NCBI RefSeq assembly: GCF_031143425.1
Contig: NC_090448.1
Coordinates: 535,822,313-535,886,312 of the forward strand
DNA: 64,000 nt
Direction: 5' to 3'
Origin: Pleurodeles waltl
Lineage: Eukaryota > Chordata > Amphibia > Caudata > Salamandridae
Shown here: positions 22,406-33,759 of the stretch, one piece after another
Layout: every line of letters begins with the position of its first letter
How positions within the stretch are numbered: the stretch's first letter is position 1
Made by a program: the position numbers and the translations under genes
The notes under the pieces: generated by a model
What the model was told of the DNA's origin: nothing
What the model saw: only the letters and a program-made list of their open reading frames with translations
Database searches by the model: none

Positions 22406-23923
22406 ATGTCACGCCAAAGACACCCCCGCTTCTCCGAGGAGGAGCCCAGGATCATGGTGGAGGAAATCATCAGGGTAGAGCCACAGCTATGTGGCGCACA
22501 GGTACAGTACACATCCATAGCCAGGAAGATGGAGCTATGGCAAAGAATAGTCGACAGGGTCAACGCTGTGGGACAGCACCCAAGAAATAGGGAGGACATC
22601 AGGAAGAGGTGGAACGACCTATGGGGGAAGGTGCGTTCAACGGTATCCCGGCACCACATCGCGGTACAGCGGACTGGCGGCGGACCCCCACCTCCTCCCC
22701 CACAACTAACAACATGGGAGGAGCAAGTCTTGTCCATCTTGCATCCTGAGGGCCTCGGAGGAGTCGTTGGAGGAACGGACACTGGTAAGGCTAATCTTCA
22801 CTATCATATCCCCCACCCTACCTGCATGCTATCACACACCCCAACCCTCACACCCTCCCCTATCACCGTAACTCCTCACTAATCTACCCATAACACCAAC
22901 CACCCATCCCAACCCCAAGACCTGCATGACACAACTAAGCATGGACACCCATCACTAAAGCATGCCCACTGAACAGACCCACAACACCCCCCAACCATCA
23001 CCACACAAGCCCCCACACAGGAATGCCTGCACTGGGGTTCACGCACACCCATCCATAGCGCACCATGAAACACACACATGCAATAATAATGTTCTCATAC
23101 CCCTGCAGGAACCCGAAGGACCGTCACCACACCAGAGGGTCCAGACAACACCACTCCACCCCCAGAAGAGGCCCACAGTGACGACAGCAGCTCTGCCCTA
23201 CTGGATCTTGATGACCAGCCCGGACCATCGTGGGCCTCAGGACAGTCGGTTCCCCTTGCCCAGCCACAGCCCAACACCGAACTGCCACCCTCTGGGAACA
23301 CCAGCACAGCACCCACCCAGCGGACCCATACCTCCCTACCCAGGACAGGTCAATCAGCGGTGTGTCCACCACTACAGGGCACCCAGGCTAACCCACCACC
23401 CCAACAACAACAGGGACCTGGGGGCAGTGGTAGTGGGCACACGGTCCAGGGGACAGAGGCACAGGAGCACAGGGGAACTGGGAGGGCTGATGTGCGACAG
23501 AGGGAGGACAGGCCAAGGGAACCCACTCTCCACAAGGCCCTATCCTCCATCATGGGAGCATACCACCACTCCCCGGTGACGATGGCAATGGTCCTGGACA
23601 AGTTGCAGGAGACCCTGCGCCTGCAGTATTTGGGGTTCAGGGAGGAGCTCAGGACCATCGGCTCCGCCCTGGGCACCATCGTAGTGGTGCTGACGGACAT
23701 TCAAAAGACTTTGAGGGACACCGTGGCACTCCAAGGGGCCCCTGACACTAACCAGGATGACGAACTGCCCACCACCTCCGCCGGCGCTAGTGGACAGGAG
23801 GCCTGGCCACAGGACCACCACACCAGCACCCCACCCCCTGCAGATGGACAACCACCACGCAAGCGGGCCCTGAGATCCAGGAACAGGACACAGCAAGATG
23901 GCAAGACCCCCACCAGGAAATAA
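22406..23923 (+). CDS. Harbinger gene 1: Myb/SANT-like DNA-binding protein (A1, intact)
   Basis: Two exons, 22406-22784 and 23109-23923 (CTG|GTAAGG donor, CCCTGCAG acceptor), give 397 aa. Residues about 8-90 form a trihelical Myb/SANT-like domain of the NAIF1 type: RFSEEEPRIMVEEIIRVEP, then ARKMELWQRIVDRVNAVG, then EDIRKRWNDLWGKVRSTVSR. A GGGPPPPPPQ linker, a WEEQVLSILHPEGLGG motif, a long Pro/Ser/Gln-rich middle, a coiled coil (LDKLQETLRL and REELRTIG) and a basic C-terminus (PPRKRALRSRNRTQQDGK, a likely nuclear signal) follow. In Harbinger elements this protein binds the ends and brings transposase to the nucleus (established for the family). This is the only intact copy of the three; it lacks the EEQ triplet present in A2 and A3. 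Confidence 0.85.
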
Positions 23924-24110
23924 GACTACCTTGATTGTCCCCCCACTGTCCCACTTTGTTACCCTGTCCAGATTGGAACTGCCCCAGCTCCACTTCCAAT
24001 GGCCAGATGTGCAATCTACCTGTGAGACTAATAGACTGGACTCTGCCATGGACATTATTCCACCATGACCTCTCCCCATTTCACAACCCCCCTACATTTT
24101 TATGCACTTC

Positions 24111-24116
24111 AATAAA
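24111..24116 (+). terminator. Poly(A) signal, gene 1 (A1)
   Basis: AATAAA 188 bp after the stop codon; conserved in A2 and A3. Confidence 0.65.
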
Positions 24117-24403
24117 CACCCTTGAAACCTCAATAATATTGGAGTCAGTCAATGATTGTGAACTTTGTATTGTCAATTACAGTGTTAAAAAAGGTTAGCC
24201 ATTGGAAGGTCAACATACCTATGTCACACATCACAAGCCTTTCAAGGGTGCAAGCTGTTGACACGTAGGTCAACACATTAGTGAAACTGAAATGGAAGGG
24301 GACAACTCAGTTAACAAATAGGGAGTGAAATGTAGGTACAGGATAGAGGTAGACGTGTGAGATGTAATATAATGTGAAACATGAAATTGTACTCACCTGT
24401 GTC

Positions 24404-25447
24404 TCATTGAAAATATTGCTGTATGACTGACTCCCTGTTGTCGTTTTCATCTTCATCAGCTTCATCCTCATCACTGTCCACAGGTTCCCCAGGCTCCCCC
24501 GTTGCAACAACACCGTCATCTGGATCATCCTCCTGCAGAAAAGGCACCTGGCGTCGCAATGCCAAGTTATGGAGCATGGAGCAGGCGATGATGATGTCGC
24601 ACACCTTCTTCGGTGAGTAGAATAGGGACCCACCTGTCATATGGAGACACCTGAACCTGGCCTTCAGGAGGCCGAGTGTCCGCTCGATTACCCTCCTAGT
24701 CCGCCCATGGGCCTCATTGTAGCGTTCCTCTGCCCTGGTCCTGGGATTCCTCACTGGGGTCAGTAGCCAGGACAGGTTGGGGTAACCAGAGTCCCCCAAT
24801 AGCCACACATGGTGCCTCTGGAGTTCACCCATCATATCAGGGATGCTGCTATTCCGCAGGATGTAGGCGTCATGCACTGAGCCTGGGAACATTGCATTTA
24901 CCTGCGAGATGTACTGGTCTGCCAAACAGACCATCTGGACATTCATCGAATGATAACTCTTCCGGTTCCTGTACACCTGTTCATTCCTGCGGGGGGGACC
25001 AGAGCTACATGGGTCCCATCAATGGCACCTATGACGTTGGGGATATGTCCAAGGGCATAGAAGTCACCTTTCACTGTAGGCAAATCCGCCACCTCAGGGA
25101 AAATTATGTATCTCCTTACGTCTTTCAGCAGGGCAGCCAACACTCTGGACAAGACGTTGGAAAACATAGGCTGGGACATCCCTGATGCCATGGCCACTGT
25201 TGTCTGAAAAGACCCACTTGCTAAGAAATGGAGCACTGACAGCACCTGCACGTCAGGGGGTATTCCAGTCGGATGGCGGATTAGTGACATCAGGTCAGAC
25301 TCCAACTGGGTACATAGTTCCTGGATTGTGGCACGGTCAAACCGGTAGGTCACGATGACATGTCGCTCTTCCATTGTCAACAGGTCCACCAGCGGTCGGT
25401 ACACCGGCGGATTCCGCCATCTTCCAATATGTCCCAACTGACGGTGC
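24404..25447 (-). pseudogene. HARBI1-like transposase (A1), frameshifted
   Basis: This is a PIF/Harbinger DDE transposase. A TTTTTTCG...TTCTCAG acceptor precedes the exon at 25447, and the first residues read HRQLGHIGRWRNPPVYRPL; no ATG lies in this exon before the conserved part, so an upstream exon is expected but not identified. Helix-rich N-terminus: YRFDRATIQELCTQLESDL and IPPDVQVLSVLHFLASGSF. The catalytic residues are D in NVIGAIDGTHVALVPP, D in PGSVHDAYILRNS (followed by GDSGYPNLSWLLTP) and E in HGRTRRVIERTLGLLKARF. The acidic tail is DSDEDEADEDEND. A run of seven G (24991-24997 on the plus strand) directly after the first Asp motif shifts frame, separating D1 from D2/E. All three A copies share it. 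Confidence 0.9.
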
Positions 25448-25908
25448 CTGAGAAGGACAGCAGCGAAAAAACTGTCAGCATTCCTCCAGGTATGTACCCA
25501 CAGTCATACACAAGACTACACCAGACAATTAACCCATCCGGGAAAGGTTTTGAGTGTAGGCCTCGGTATGTGTGACGCAGTAGTAAATTAAGCCATGTGG
25601 GACCCTGAAATGGCGGCTGCCTGGCCTCTAAAATGGGACAATGGAATTGTGGGGTAACTGCGCTGGCGTTGCACACCGTCACGGTTGGCGGTCGTAGAGC
25701 GCGGCGCAATGCTGCATTGGTTAACATTGGACCCTATGGGTCCCATGAGCTAATGAACAGGTGCGCTGGCGGTGATGATGCGCACCGCCGCGGACGTCAC
25801 CGCCGCGGACGTCACCACCATTTTCTATCTGTTCAATCACTAGATACCTGACCTTCGACAGGAGAGGACCTACACTGCTAGTGCTGCTGTGACCTCGGTC
25901 TGGAAGCG
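25448..25908. promoter_or_regulatory. Divergent promoter region HARBI1 / gene 2 (A1)
   Basis: A CpG-rich spacer between the minus-strand transposase and plus-strand gene 2. It holds two direct copies of CGCCGCGGACGTCAC (GACGTCAC at 25793 and 25808, CRE/ATF-like half sites), a YY1-like GAAATGGCGGC near 25607, and ACCACCATTTTC at about 25815. No TATA box is seen. The short spacing suggests shared control of both genes (inference). Confidence 0.55.
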
Positions 25909-27827
25909 ATGATGGCTGCTGCGTCTGGGGAAAGGGCCCCTGCCTTCACTGCACAGGAGTTGGAGAAACTTGTGGATGGGGTCCTCCCCCAGTACACGCT
26001 ACTCTACGGTCCTCCAGACCAACAGGTTAGTACACAGGGAGCACGTTGTATGGGCTAGGCCTGGGTGGAGAGGGCTGGGTGGATGAGGGAAGGGGGCAGA
26101 GTACATAGAACAGTCATTTATGGGGATGAATGGGCCACAGGGATAGAGTTGGGAGGGGGCCAATTACAACGACGGTGCAGTAGGTAATGACTGTTCCTCT
26201 TTCCTTCTGCATGTCATGTAGGTCAGCACCCACCAGAAGAGGGACATTTGGCATGCCATCGCCAAGGAGGTCCGGACCCTGGGAGCCCACCAGAGACGGG
26301 GCACCCACTGCCGGAAGAGATGGGAGGACATTCGCCGCTGCAGCAAGAAGACGGCGGAGGCTCAGCTGGGGATGGCCTCCCAATGTGGGAGGGGTGCCCG
26401 TCGCACCATGACCCCCCTGATGTTCCGGATCCTGGCGGTGGCCTACCCGGAGTTGGATGGGCGCTTAAGGACATCACAGCAGACACAAGGGGGTGAGTTC
26501 AACCTCATGCAATGGACTTTGCGTGCTGTGGAGCTGTCTGAGTGGGGGTGGTGGGCTGTGGGTGTCCCTAGGCCAGGGCGAGTTAGGTAGGCAAGGCCCC
26601 TCCGTTATGTAGGCCATGTGGCACTCTACCCCAGCTCAAAAAAAATGCAAATTGATGTATAGTTGCCCCTTTGCCATCCATGTGGGCAGATGTCTACCAT
26701 TGCCATGTAGGCCATTTCCCAGGAATTGCATGTGCAGAGGGCAGGAGCACGGCGTAATGCAGGGGAGCTGCTGCGTTTGTCTTGTCCGCCAACGGTAGCG
26801 GTATGCCATGCACTAAAACTCTCTTTCTTCTGTCTCCACCTTTTTTCTGCTCTCCCTGTCCTTCTGTACATCAGCATCATCAGGCGGAGGTACAGTGGCA
26901 CCGGAGCACGAGGGAGCTGCATCCCACATGGCCATGGAGGGCCACACCACAGACTCTGATTTCACCAGTGGGACGGAGGGCGAGGGGAGCTTCACGTCGG
27001 CCACAGGATCACCAAACAGCGATACGGACTCGTCCCCTGTGGTGGCGGCACCATCTGTGCGCCCCACTTCTACAGGTACAGCCGCCACCTCCCCTACCAG
27101 CACCGCCCTCCCAACAGCCCCTCAGCGTTCGCCCCGTGCCCGCTCACCCAGGAGGGTGGGCATCACCTTCGCCCCAGGCACCTCAGGCCCTGCCCCAGTC
27201 ACCCCTGCTGCCCTCAGTGAGGAGGCCATTGACCTCCTCAGGTCACTCACTGTTGGGCAGTCTACCATTGTGAATGCCATCCAGGGTGTAGAACGAGAGT
27301 TGAAACACGGTAATGCATTCCTGGAAGGCATTCATTCTGGTCAGGCTGTCCTTCAGCGAACCCTGCAATCTCTGGCCTCAGCACTGATGGCAGCCATTGT
27401 CCCTGTGTCCAGCCTCCCCCATCCAACTTCCTCCACCCAGACCCAATCCCCTGTACCCCAGCCCATCCAAAGCACACCTACAGACCAGCATGCACACAAG
27501 TCAACACCCAAAAGTAGCTCAAGCAAACATAGGCACCACACTCACCACAAGCACTCACACAAGCATCAGACCCATACAGACACAGCAACATCCACTGTCT
27601 CCACTGTGTCCCCCTCCTCCTCTTCTCCCTCCTCCCTCCCAGTCTCGTCTACACACACACCTGCATGCACCACATCTACAGGCACTAGGACTCGCACCAG
27701 GACACCCAGCACCACAAGCCGTCTTTCAACCGCGGTATTCCATTGGCGGTACACACCGCCGCGCTCAAAATACACACACCTCTCCAAAACACCGCCACAT
27801 AGGACAATTCAAAATACACACACCTGA
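25909..27827 (+). CDS. Harbinger gene 2: second Myb/SANT-like protein (A1, chimeric C-terminus)
   Basis: Exons 25909-26025 (CAG|GTTAGT), 26222-26492 (GG|GTGAGT) and 26884-27827 join in frame to 443 aa. The Myb/SANT-like domain runs over exons 1-2: FTAQELEKLVDGVLPQYTLL, KRDIWHAIAKEVRTLG, then CRKRWEDIRRCSKKTAEAQL. Exon 3 encodes a Ser/Thr/Pro-rich region, a helix (EEAIDLLRS, IVNAIQGVERELKHGNAF) and a Lys/His/Ser-rich stretch (SSSKHRHHTHHKHSHKHQ). At 27721 the tandem-duplication junction cuts the gene; the last residues (LSTAVFHWRYTPPRSKYTH...) come from the promoter side of unit A2 read in frame. An alternative acceptor at 26874 would add three residues. The fold is the same family as gene 1, but the two share little sequence. 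Confidence 0.8.
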
Positions 27828-27864
27828 TACACATACAAACACCACTCCCACACATCCAATACAA

Positions 27865-27870
27865 TATAAA
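27865..27870 (+). promoter_or_regulatory. TATA box, gene 1 (A2)
   Basis: Same TATAAAACACAC context as in A1. Confidence 0.6.
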
Positions 27871-28076
27871 ACACACACTAACATCACCCACAAACCCCTA
27901 TGACCACAAATTAGAGATGAAGGCCAGAGAGAGACAGCACAGAATAGATAACACCATCACACAGAGGCACACTACACCATCACCCACACAACATCCACGC
28001 ACAAAACACCACATACCACTACACCCACCACACTCATCAACACATACACCACCCCACACATCACACACACCACCCC

Positions 28077-29694
28077 ATGTCACACCAAAGACACCCCCGC
28101 TTCTCCGAGGAGGAGCTCAGGGTCATGGTGGAGGAAATCATAAGGGTAGAGCCACAGCTATTTGGCGCACAGGTACAGTACACATCCATAGCCAGGAAGA
28201 TGGAGCTATGGCAAAGAATAGTCGACAGGGTCAACGCTGTGGGACAGCACCCAAGAAATAGGGAGGACATCAGGAAGAGGTGGAACGACCTACGGGGGAA
28301 GGTGCGTTCAACGGTATCCAGGCACCACATCGCGGTACAGCAGACCCCCACCTCCTCCCCCACAACTAACAACATGGGAGGAGCAAGTCTTGTCCATCTT
28401 GCATCCTGAGGGCCTCGGAGGAATCGTTGGAGGAACGGACCCTGGTATGGCTAATCTTCACTATCATATCCCCCACCCTACCTGCAGGCTATCACACACC
28501 CCAACCCTCACACCCTCCCCTATCACCCTAACTCCTCACTAATCTACCCATAACACCAACCACCCATCCCAACCCCAAGACCTGCATGACACAACTAAGC
28601 ATGGACACCCATCACTAAAGCATGCCCACTGCACAGACCCACAACACCCCCCAACCATCACCACACAAGCCCCCACACAGGAATGCCTGCACTGGGGTTC
28701 ACGCACACCCATCCATAGCACACAATGAAACACACGCATGCAATAATCATGTTCTCATACCCCTGCAGGAACCCGAAGGACCGTCACCACACCAGAGGGT
28801 CCAGACAACACCATTCCACCCCCAGAAGAGGCCCACAGTGACAACAGCAGCTCTGCCCTACTGGATCTTGATGACCAGCCCGGACCATCGTGGGCCTTAG
28901 GACAGTCGGTTCCCCTTGCCCAGCCACAGCCCAACACCGAACTGCCACCCTCTGGGAACACCAGCACAGCACCCACCCAGCGGACCCATACCTCCCTACC
29001 CAGGACAGGTCAATCAGCGGTGTGTCCACTACTACAGGGCACCCAGGCTAACCCACCACCCCAACAACAACAGGGACCTGGGGGCAGTGGTAGTGGGCAC
29101 ACGGTCCAGGGGACGGAGGCACAGGAACAGAGGGGAACTGGGAGGGCTGATGTGCGACAGAGGGAGGACAGGCCAAGGGAACCCACTCTCAACGAGGCCC
29201 TATCCTCCATCATGGGAGCATACCACCACTCCCAGGAGACGATGGCAACCGTCCTGGACAAGTTGCAGGAGACCCTGCGCCTGCAGGAGGAGCAGTATTT
29301 GGGGTTCAGGGAGGAGCTCAGGACCATCGGCTCCTTCCTGGGCACCATCGTAGGGGTGCTGACAGACATTCAAAAGACTTTGAGGGACACCGTGGCACTC
29401 CAAGGGGCCCCTGACACTAGCCAGGACGACGAACTGCCCACCACCTCCGCCGGCGCTAGTGGACAGGAGGCCCGGCCACAGGACCACCACACCAGCCCCC
29501 CACCCCCTGCAGACGGACAACCACCACGCAAGCGGGCCCTGAGATCCAGGAACAGGACACAGCAAGATGGCAAGACCCCCACCAGGAAATATGACTACCT
29601 TGATTGTCCCCCCACTGTCCCACTTTGTTACCCTGTCCAGATTGGAACTGCCCCAGCTCCACTTCCAATGGCCAGATGTGCAATGTACCTGTGA
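28077..29694 (+). pseudogene. Harbinger gene 1 (A2), frameshifted and stop lost
   Basis: Exons 28077-28444 and 28769 onward. The Myb/SANT domain is whole (EELRVMVEEIIRVEPQLF). Near 28340 a net loss of 11 bp removes the GGCGGCGG stretch before the proline run and shifts frame, giving VHLAS and a stop at 28409. The donor reads GTATGG instead of GTAAGG. At the normal stop position (29590) TAA has become TAT, so exon 2 would read on to 29694. Exon 2 keeps the EEQ triplet in the coiled coil. Confidence 0.85.
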
Positions 29695-29779
29695 GACTAA
29701 TAGACTGGACTCTGCCATGGACATTATTCCACCATGACCTCTCCCCATTTCACAACCCCCCTACATTTTTATGCACTTC

Positions 29780-29785
29780 AATAAA
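29780..29785 (+). terminator. Poly(A) signal, gene 1 (A2)
   Basis: AATAAA in the same context as 24111. Confidence 0.65.
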
Positions 29786-30072
29786 CACCCTTGAAACCTC
29801 AATAATATTGGAGTCAGTCAATGATTGTGAACTTTGTATTGTCAATTACAGTGTTAAAAAAGGTTAGCCATTGGAAGGTCAACATACCTATGCCACACAT
29901 CACAAGCCTTTCAAGGGTGCAAGCTGTTGACACGTAGGTCAACACATTAGTGAAACTGAAATGGAAGGGGACAACTCAGTTAACAAATAGGGAGTGAAAT
30001 GTAGGTACAGGATAGAGGTAGACGTGTGAGATGTAATATAATGTGAAACATGAAATTGTACTCACCTGTGTC

Positions 30073-31116
30073 TCATTGAAAATATTGCTGTATGACTGAC
30101 TCCCTGTTGTCGTTTTCATCTTCATCAGCTTCATCCTCATCACTGTCCACAGGTTCCCCAGGCTCCCCCGCTGCAACAACACCGTCATCTGGATCATCCT
30201 CCTGCAGAAAAGGCACATGGCGTCGCAATGCCAAGTTATGGAGCATGGAGCAGGCGATGATGATGTCACACACCTTCTTCGGTGAGTAGAATAGGGACCC
30301 ATCTGTCATATGGAGGCACCTGAACCTGGCCTTCAGGAGGCCGAAGGTCCGCTCGATTACCCTCCTAGTCCGCCCATGGGCCTCATTGTAGCGTTCCTCT
30401 GCCCTGGTCCTGGGATTCCTCACTGGGGTCAGTAGCCAGGACAGGTTGGGGTAACCAGAGTCCCCCAATAGCCACACATGGTGCCTCTGGAGTTCACCCA
30501 TCATATCAGGGATGCTGCTATTCCGCAGGATGTAGGCGTCATGCACTGAGCCTGGGAACATTGCATTTACCTGCGAGATGTACTGGTCTGCCAAACAGAC
30601 CATCTGGACATTCATCGAATGATAACTCTTCCGGTTCCTGTACACCTGTTCATTCCTGCGGGGGGGACCAGAGCTACATGGGTCCCATCAATGGCACCTA
30701 TGACGTTGGGGATATGTCCAAGGGCATAGAAGTCACCTTTCACTGTAGGCAAATCCGCCACCTCAGGGAAAATTATGTATCTCCTTACGTCTTTCAGCAG
30801 GGCAGCCAACACTCTGGACAAGACGTTGGAAAACATAGGCTGGGACATCCCTGATGCCATGGCCACTGTTGTCTGAAAAGACCCACTTGCTAAGAAATGG
30901 AGCACTGACAGCACCTGCACGTCAGGGGGTATTCCAGTCGGATGGCGGATTAGTGACATCAGGTCAGACTCCAACTGGGTACATAGTTCCTGGATTGTGG
31001 CACGGTCAAACCGGTAGGTCACGATGACATGTCGCTCTTCCATTGTCAACAGGTCCACCAGCGGTCGGTACACCGGCGGATTCCGCCATCTTCCAATATG
31101 TCCCAACTGACGGTGC
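30073..31116 (-). pseudogene. HARBI1-like transposase (A2), frameshifted
   Basis: Nearly identical to the A1 copy with the same exon start after the TTCTCAG acceptor, the same catalytic motifs (GAIDGTH, GSVHDAY, VIERT) and the same seven-G frameshift (30660-30666). It reads IERTFGLLKARF, the usual family form, where A1 has IERTLG. Confidence 0.9.
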
Positions 31117-31577
31117 CTGAGAAGGACAGCAGCGAAAAAACTGTCAGCATTCCTCCAGGTATGTACCCACAGTCATACACAAGACTACACCAGACAATTA
31201 ACCCATCCGGGAAAGGTTTTGAGTGTAGGCCTCGGTATGTGTGACGCAGTAGTAAATTAAGCCATGTGGGACCCTGAAATGGCGGCCGCCTGGCCTCTAA
31301 AATGGGACAATGGAATTGTGGGGTAACTGCGCTGGCGTTGCACACCGTCACGGTTGGCGGTCGTAGAGCGCGGCGCAATGCTGCATTGGTTAACATTGGA
31401 CCCTATGGGTCCCATGAGCTAATGAACAGGTGCGCTGGCGGTGATGATGCGCACCGCCGCGGACGTCACCGCCGCGGACGTCACCACCATTTTCTATCTG
31501 TTCAATCACTAGATACCTGACCTTCGACAGGAGAGGACCTACACTGCTAGTGCTGCTGTGACCTCGGTCTGGAAGCG
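31117..31577. promoter_or_regulatory. Divergent promoter region HARBI1 / gene 2 (A2)
   Basis: As in A1: GACGTCAC at 31462 and 31477, and the YY1-like GAAATGGCGGC near 31276. Confidence 0.55.
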
Positions 31578-33429
31578 ATGATGGCTGCTGCGTCTGGGGA
31601 AAGGGCCCCTGCCTTCACTGCACAGGAGTTGGAGAAACTTGTGGATGGGGTCCTCCCCCAGTACACGCTACTCTACGGTCCTCCAGACCAACAGGTTAGT
31701 ACACAGGGAGCACGTTGTATGGGCTAGGCCTGGGTGGAGAGGGCTGGGTGGATGAGGGAAGGGGGCAGAGTACATAGAACAGTCATTTATGGGGATGAAT
31801 GGGCCACAGGGATAGAGTTGGGAGGGGGCCAATTACAACGACGGTGCAGTAGGTAATGACTGTTCCTCTTTCCTTCTGCATGTCATGTAGGTCAGCACCC
31901 ACCAGAAGAGGGACATTTGGCATGCCATCGCCAAGGAGGTCCGGACCCTGGGAGCCCACCAGAGACGGGGCACCCACTGCCGGAAGAGATGGGAGGACAT
32001 TCGCCGCTGCAGCAAGAAGACGGCGGAGGCTCAGCTGGGGATGGCCTCCCAATGTGGGAGGGGTGCCCATCGCACCATGAGCCCCCTGATGTTCCGGATC
32101 CTGGCAGTGGCCTACCCGGAGTTGGATGGGCGCTTAAGGACATCACAGCAGACACAAGGGGGTGAGTTCAACCTCATGCAATGGACTTTGCGTGCTGTGG
32201 AGCTGTCTGGGTGGGGGTGGTGGGATGTGGGGGTCCCTAGGCCAGGGCGAGTTAGGTAGGCAAGGCCCCTCCGTTATGTAGGCCATGTGGCACTGTACCC
32301 CAGCTCAAAAAAAAGGCAAATTGATGTATAGTTGCCCCTTTGCCATCCATGTGGGCAGATGTCTACCGTTGCCATGTAGGCCATTTCCCAGGAATTGCAT
32401 GTGCAGAGGGCAGGAGCACGGCGTAATGCAGGGGGCTGCTGCGTTTGTCTTGTCCGCCAACGGTAGCGGTATGCCATGCACTAAAACTCTCTTTCTTCTG
32501 TCTCCACCTTTTTTCTGCTCTCCCTGTCCTTCTGTACATCAGCATCATCAGGCGGAGGTACAGTGGCACCGGAGCACGAGGGAGCTGCATCCCACATGGC
32601 CATGGAGGGCCACACCACAGACTCTGATTTCACCAGTGGGACGGAGGGCGAGGGGAGCTTCACGTCGGCCACAGGATCACCAAACAGCGATACGGACTCG
32701 TCCCCCGATGGGAGCTCCCCTGTGGTGGCGGCACCATCTGTGCGCCCCACTTCTACAGGTACAGCCGCCACCTCCCCTACCAGCACCGCCCTCCCAGCAG
32801 CCCCTCAGCGTTCGCCCCGTGCCCGCTCACCCAGGAGGGTGGGCATCACCTTCGCCCCAGGCACCTCAGGCCCTGCCCCAGTCACCTCTGCTGCCCTCAG
32901 TGAGGAGGCCATTGACCTCCTCAGGTCAACCACTGTTGGGCAGTCTACCATTGTGAATGCCATCCAGGGTGTAGAACGAGAGTTGAAACACGGTAATGCT
33001 TTCCTGGAAGGCATTCATTCTGGTCAGGCTGTCCTTCAGCGAACCCTGCAATCTCTGGCCTCAGCACTGATGGCAGCCATTGTCCCTGTGTCCAGCCTCC
33101 CCCCTCCAACTTCCTCCACCCAGACCCAATCCCCTGTACCCCAGCCCATCCCAAGCACACCTACAGACCAGCATGCACACAAGTCAACACCCAAAAGTAG
33201 CTCAAGCAAACATAGGCACCACACTCACCACAAACACTCACACAAGCATCAGACCCATACAGACACAGCAACATTCACTGTCTCCACTGTGTCCCCCTAC
33301 TCCTCTTCTCCCTCCTCCCTCCCAGTCTCGTCTACACACACACCTGCATGCACCACATCTACAGGCACTAGGACTCGCACCAGGACACCCAGCACCACAA
33401 GCCGTCTTTCAACCGCGGTATTCCATTAG
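31578..33429 (+). CDS. Harbinger gene 2 (A2, truncated at the unit junction)
   Basis: Exons 31578-31694, 31891-32161 and 32552-33429 join in frame to 421 aa. The Myb/SANT domain, linker and Lys/His-rich stretch are as in A1. The A2/A3 junction at 33404 cuts exon 3; after LSTAVFH a TAG at 33427 ends the frame, because a G-to-A-type change (CCATTAGCGG versus CCATTGGCGG) made a stop. The C-terminal half of the full protein is missing. Confidence 0.8.
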
Positions 33430-33547
33430 CGGTACACACCGCCGCGCTCAAAATACACACACCTCTCCCAAACACCGCCACATAGGACAATTCAAAATAC
33501 ACACACCTGATACACATACAAACACCACTCCCACACATCCAATACAA

Positions 33548-33553
33548 TATAAA
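33548..33553 (+). promoter_or_regulatory. TATA box, gene 1 (A3)
   Basis: Same TATAAAACACAC context as in A1. Confidence 0.6.
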
Positions 33554-33759
33554 ACACACACAAACATCACCCACAAACCCCTATGACCACAAATTAGAGA
33601 CGAAGGCCAGAGAGAGACAGCACAGAATAGATAACACCATCACACAGAGGCACACAACACCATCACCCACACAACATCCACGCATAAAACACCACATACC
33701 ACTACACCCACCACACTCATCAACACATACACCACCCCACACATCACACACACCACCCC

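Larger units (their letters stand above)
22051..27720 (+). repeat. Tandem unit A1 (5670 bp)
   Basis: It starts at GTCTTTCAACCGCGG (22051) inside a GCGGT...ACCGC palindrome and ends where the same words reappear at 27721, directly after AGCACCACAAGCC of gene 2 exon 3. It holds the promoter, gene 1, HARBI1 and a truncated gene 2. By eye it differs from A2 and A3 by about 1-2% plus small indels. Confidence 0.95.
27721..33403 (+). repeat. Tandem unit A2 (5683 bp)
   Basis: Second copy, from GTCTTTCAACCGCGG at 27721 to the next occurrence at 33404. It has an 11-bp net deletion in gene 1 exon 1 relative to A1, and a 12-bp insertion (DGSS) in gene 2 that A1 lacks. Confidence 0.95.

Noticed and set aside
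22962..23579. 205-codon plus-strand frame overlapping gene 1 exon 2, repeated at about 28916 and 34316
   Set aside because: Shadow of the Pro/Ser-rich coding exon in another frame; the exon frame is supported by splice sites, domain order and a conserved end.
25437..25437. Start of HARBI1 at this position
   Set aside because: The codon is TTG, not ATG, and a good splice acceptor lies just upstream; the real start is probably in an unidentified upstream exon.
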